Assembly: GCA_041601535.1 (NCBI GenBank) | Contig: JBFIHZ010000055.1 | Location: forward strand, 1 to 16,467 | DNA: 16,467 nt | Reading direction: 5' to 3' | From: JBFIHZ01 sp041601535 | GTDB taxonomy: Bacteria > Pseudomonadota > Gammaproteobacteria > Xanthomonadales > SZUA-36 | Shown: piece after piece, positions 15,298-16,467 of the stretch | How the letters are laid out: every line of letters begins with the position of its first letter | Numbering within the stretch: position 1 is the first letter of the stretch | Notes under the pieces: model-generated | What the model was told of the DNA's origin: nothing | Databases searched by the model: none | The model's input: the letters and a program-made list of their open reading frames with translations, nothing else | Made by a program: the position numbers and the translations under genes

Positions 15298-16170
15298 GTG
15301 CTGATCCTGGTCTATAACCGGATGTTCAGGCAGCGCCTCCAGCCTGAGTTGTTCAAGCTGTTGGACAAGGTGGAGCTGACCGAAGACCGCCGGCGGCTGA
15401 AGGAGGCAGATGTGGTGGTGTTTCACCTTCCCACGCTGCGCCGGCTTTTCATGCCGGCCAAGCCCGCCGGACAGGCCTGGGTTGCCTGGTACATGGAGTG
15501 CGAGCAGCACTACCGCCGCATGCGCGATACGCGATTCATGCAACAGTTCGATTTCAAACTGTGCTACCGCCAGGATGCTGACGTCATGGCGAGTTACATT
15601 CCCAGGCAATTCCGGGAATTGAAACCAGAACCGCTACCGACGGTTCAGCACCAGCACCTGATGTGTTCCATTATCAGCGGCCGCGTGGATCGCAGCGGGC
15701 GTGGTGCCTACCTCAAGGAACTGGCCAGACACATTGAAATACATCAATACGGCAGGCGCGGCAATCGAAGCATTCCCAATGACCGGGGGCGGACATCAAA
15801 AGTCGAACTGCTTTCCAGGTACCGCTTCAGTTTTGCCTTCGAAAACGCTATTGCGCCCGACTACGTCACCGAGAAATTTTATGATCCGCTGCTGGCCGGC
15901 TCGGTGCCTGTCTACCTGGGGGCACCGAACATAGCGGAATTCGCCCCGGCTGAGGGTTGCTACATCCATGCTGCGGATTTTTCAGGGCCGCCGGACCTGG
16001 CTGCTTACCTTACACAGTTGAACCAGGATGAAGCGGCTTATGCACACTTCCTGAATTGGAGAGACAGACCTTTCAGCGAATCGTTCAAGAAGCTCTGCCA
16101 AAAAGCCAGTCCGTCAGGACTGGAACAGCTGATCAAGCTGGTCTCTGCGCGCCAACAAGGCTTTCAGTGA
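15298..16170 (+). CDS. GT10-family (alpha-1,3-fucosyltransferase type) glycosyltransferase
   Basis: The product is 290 residues. The start is taken as GTG 15298, 6 bases after the sulfotransferase stop; no ribosome-binding site is seen, so coupling is likely. Early residues (MLILVYNRMFRQ, then LKEADVVVFHLPTL and GQAWVAWYMECEQHY) fit the N-terminal half of GT10 enzymes. The signature is at about 175-210: RFSFAFENAIAPDYVTEKF, then DPLLAGSVPVYLGAPN, equivalent to the FAFENS..DYVTEK..LxAGxVPVYxG motif that binds GDP-fucose in alpha-1,3-fucosyltransferases. All key positions of that motif look present. It has no signal peptide and should act on the cytoplasmic face, adding fucose or a similar deoxysugar to a glycan. 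Its TGA overlaps a GTG of a further gene that is only a stub. Confidence 0.85.
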   Translation: MLILVYNRMFRQRLQPELFKLLDKVELTEDRRRLKEADVVVFHLPTLRRLFMPAKPAGQAWVAWYMECEQHYRRMRDTRFMQQFDFKLCYRQDADVMASYIPRQFRELKPEPLPTVQHQHLMCSIISGRVDRSGRGAYLKELARHIEIHQYGRRGNRSIPNDRGRTSKVELLSRYRFSFAFENAIAPDYVTEKFYDPLLAGSVPVYLGAPNIAEFAPAEGCYIHAADFSGPPDLAAYLTQLNQDEAAYAHFLNWRDRPFSESFKKLCQKASPSGLEQLIKLVSARQQGFQ

Positions 16171-16232
16171 AAACCGGTGTCTTCGTAACGCCTTATTTCA
16201 CCTCGGGTGAAAGCAGCATTACTACGACGTAG
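16167..16232 (+). pseudogene. 21-codon stub of a following gene
   Basis: GTG at 16167 overlaps the glycosyltransferase stop as GTGA, the usual coupling arrangement. It reads VKTGVFVTPYFTSGES, which looks like the first strand of a cytosolic enzyme, and then stops at TAG 16230-16232 within a small hairpin. This is probably the 5' remnant of a deleted gene; the family cannot be told from so little. Confidence 0.45.
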
Positions 16233-16296
16233 TCAATGAGTTTTCCGTTTGGCACGCTTCGCATGCCAACCGGAAATACATTACACACTCCGTGTG
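16218..16296. repeat. Three consecutive hairpins
   Basis: Three inverted repeats follow one another. The first has arms ACTACG (16221-16226) and CGTAGT (16228-16233), extendable by ATT/AAT. The second has 16-base arms at 16242-16257 and 16261-16276 with a 3-base loop and two mismatches. The third is CACAC (16284-16288) and GTGTG (16292-16296) with a 3-base loop. They are AT/GC-mixed, carry no coding frame and sit where the gene stub ends, so they may mark a rearrangement or a mobile repeat. Confidence 0.5.
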
Positions 16297-16327
16297 AGAG
16301 CAGGTCACTTATTCAAACTGGACAAGA

Positions 16328-16362
16328 AAAACGCCCCACCCAAAGGGTGAGGCGTTTTATTT
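16328..16362. terminator. Strong bidirectional intrinsic terminator
   Basis: The stem AAAACGCC (16328-16335) pairs with GGCGTTTT (16351-16358). After one C-A mismatch, CACCC pairs with GGGTG around an AAA loop. The plus strand leaves TTTTATTT; the minus strand leaves TTTTTCTT. It can therefore end the polysaccharide operon on the plus strand and any minus-strand gene entering from the right. Confidence 0.85.
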
Positions 16363-16363
16363 G

Positions 16364-16467
16364 ATGCCTGGCAGGGCCGGCAACGCAGGCCGTACGCTCT
16401 CGCCAAAGGCGAGACAAGTAGGCCGGAGTGCCGATCAGCCCGTGACAGTCACGAGCAACGGCGACGC
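16364..16467. other. Highly structured segment without ORF at the window edge
   Basis: It contains GGCC-TAC-TCTCGCC-AAA-GGCGAGA-GTA-GGCC (16388-16424), a long hairpin with small internal loops, and the perfect CGTGACAGTCACG (16441-16453). Read on the minus strand, its end runs into the terminator through bases I recall from the end of E. coli 5S rRNA and the rrn T1 terminator, but the body does not look like 5S. It may be the 3' end of a minus-strand structured RNA cut by the window, or a repeat. Confidence 0.35.

Noticed and set aside
16366..16467. 5S rRNA on the minus strand
   Set aside because: Only the last bases match the usual 3' end. The conserved internal loops of 5S and the expected pairing partners are not present in the part of the segment that is visible.
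16164..16467. CRISPR array or integron attC array at the right edge
   Set aside because: The hairpins differ from each other in sequence and spacing, there are no repeated direct units, and no attC core (GTTRRRY) was found at their ends.
1..16467. tRNA genes or a complete insertion sequence
   Set aside because: I looked for cloverleaf-type TTCRANNC/CCA patterns and transposase motifs (DDE, HTH with terminal inverted repeats) and saw none that hold up; small or diverged elements could still be missed by eye.

Overview
The window looks like a chromosomal accessory region of a Gram-negative bacterium, most likely a gammaproteobacterium. Several products carry Sec or Tat export signals, one is an outer-membrane-type barrel, and one gene pair (HupE/UreJ-type plus a membrane anchor protein) is known from proteobacteria. 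The last terminator also joins a short stretch that I recall from enterobacterial rrn operon ends. The lineage call is inference.

Layout. Positions 1-1158 are the C-terminal part of a TPR-rich protein whose start is outside the window. 1466-1966 is a small secreted protein, followed by a perfect 11-bp hairpin and about 600 bases without a gene. 2566-6779 holds two exported genes 11 bases apart: an asparaginase-fold protein whose catalytic motif is heavily altered, and a CBM9-like/DUF5916 outer-membrane barrel protein. 7038-8364 is an overlapping pair, HupE/UreJ-type membrane protein plus single-pass anchor protein. 8464-9279 on the minus strand is a secreted cyclase-family hydrolase. Divergent from it runs 9411-12931: a fragment that looks like the middle of a CstA-type transporter, a DoxX-family membrane protein, and the small [2Fe-2S] and large Tat-exported molybdopterin subunits of an isoquinoline-1-oxidoreductase-type enzyme. 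A perfect TTGTATACAA palindrome lies in the divergent promoter region.

13124-16232 is a surface-polysaccharide locus under decay. It holds a Stealth-type phosphotransferase broken by an in-frame stop and an apparent internal deletion, a class I methyltransferase with a single-base frameshift inside motif I, an intact-looking sulfotransferase with a TTG start, an intact-looking GT10 (fucosyltransferase-type) glycosyltransferase, and a 21-codon stub of a further gene. The window ends with consecutive hairpins, a strong bidirectional terminator, and a highly structured stretch with no ORF.

How the genes may work together. The molybdenum hydroxylase is directed to the periplasm by Tat, and the divergent cyclase-family hydrolase is exported by Sec. 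Together they suggest periplasmic oxidation and ring-opening of a small heterocycle or aldehyde-type substrate. The asparaginase-like protein and the DUF5916 barrel form a second exported pair of unknown purpose. The best leads are the altered asparaginase site, the doxX start codon that appears to have changed from ATG to ATA inside a former ATGA overlap, the coupled CstA fragment, and the decay pattern of the polysaccharide locus.
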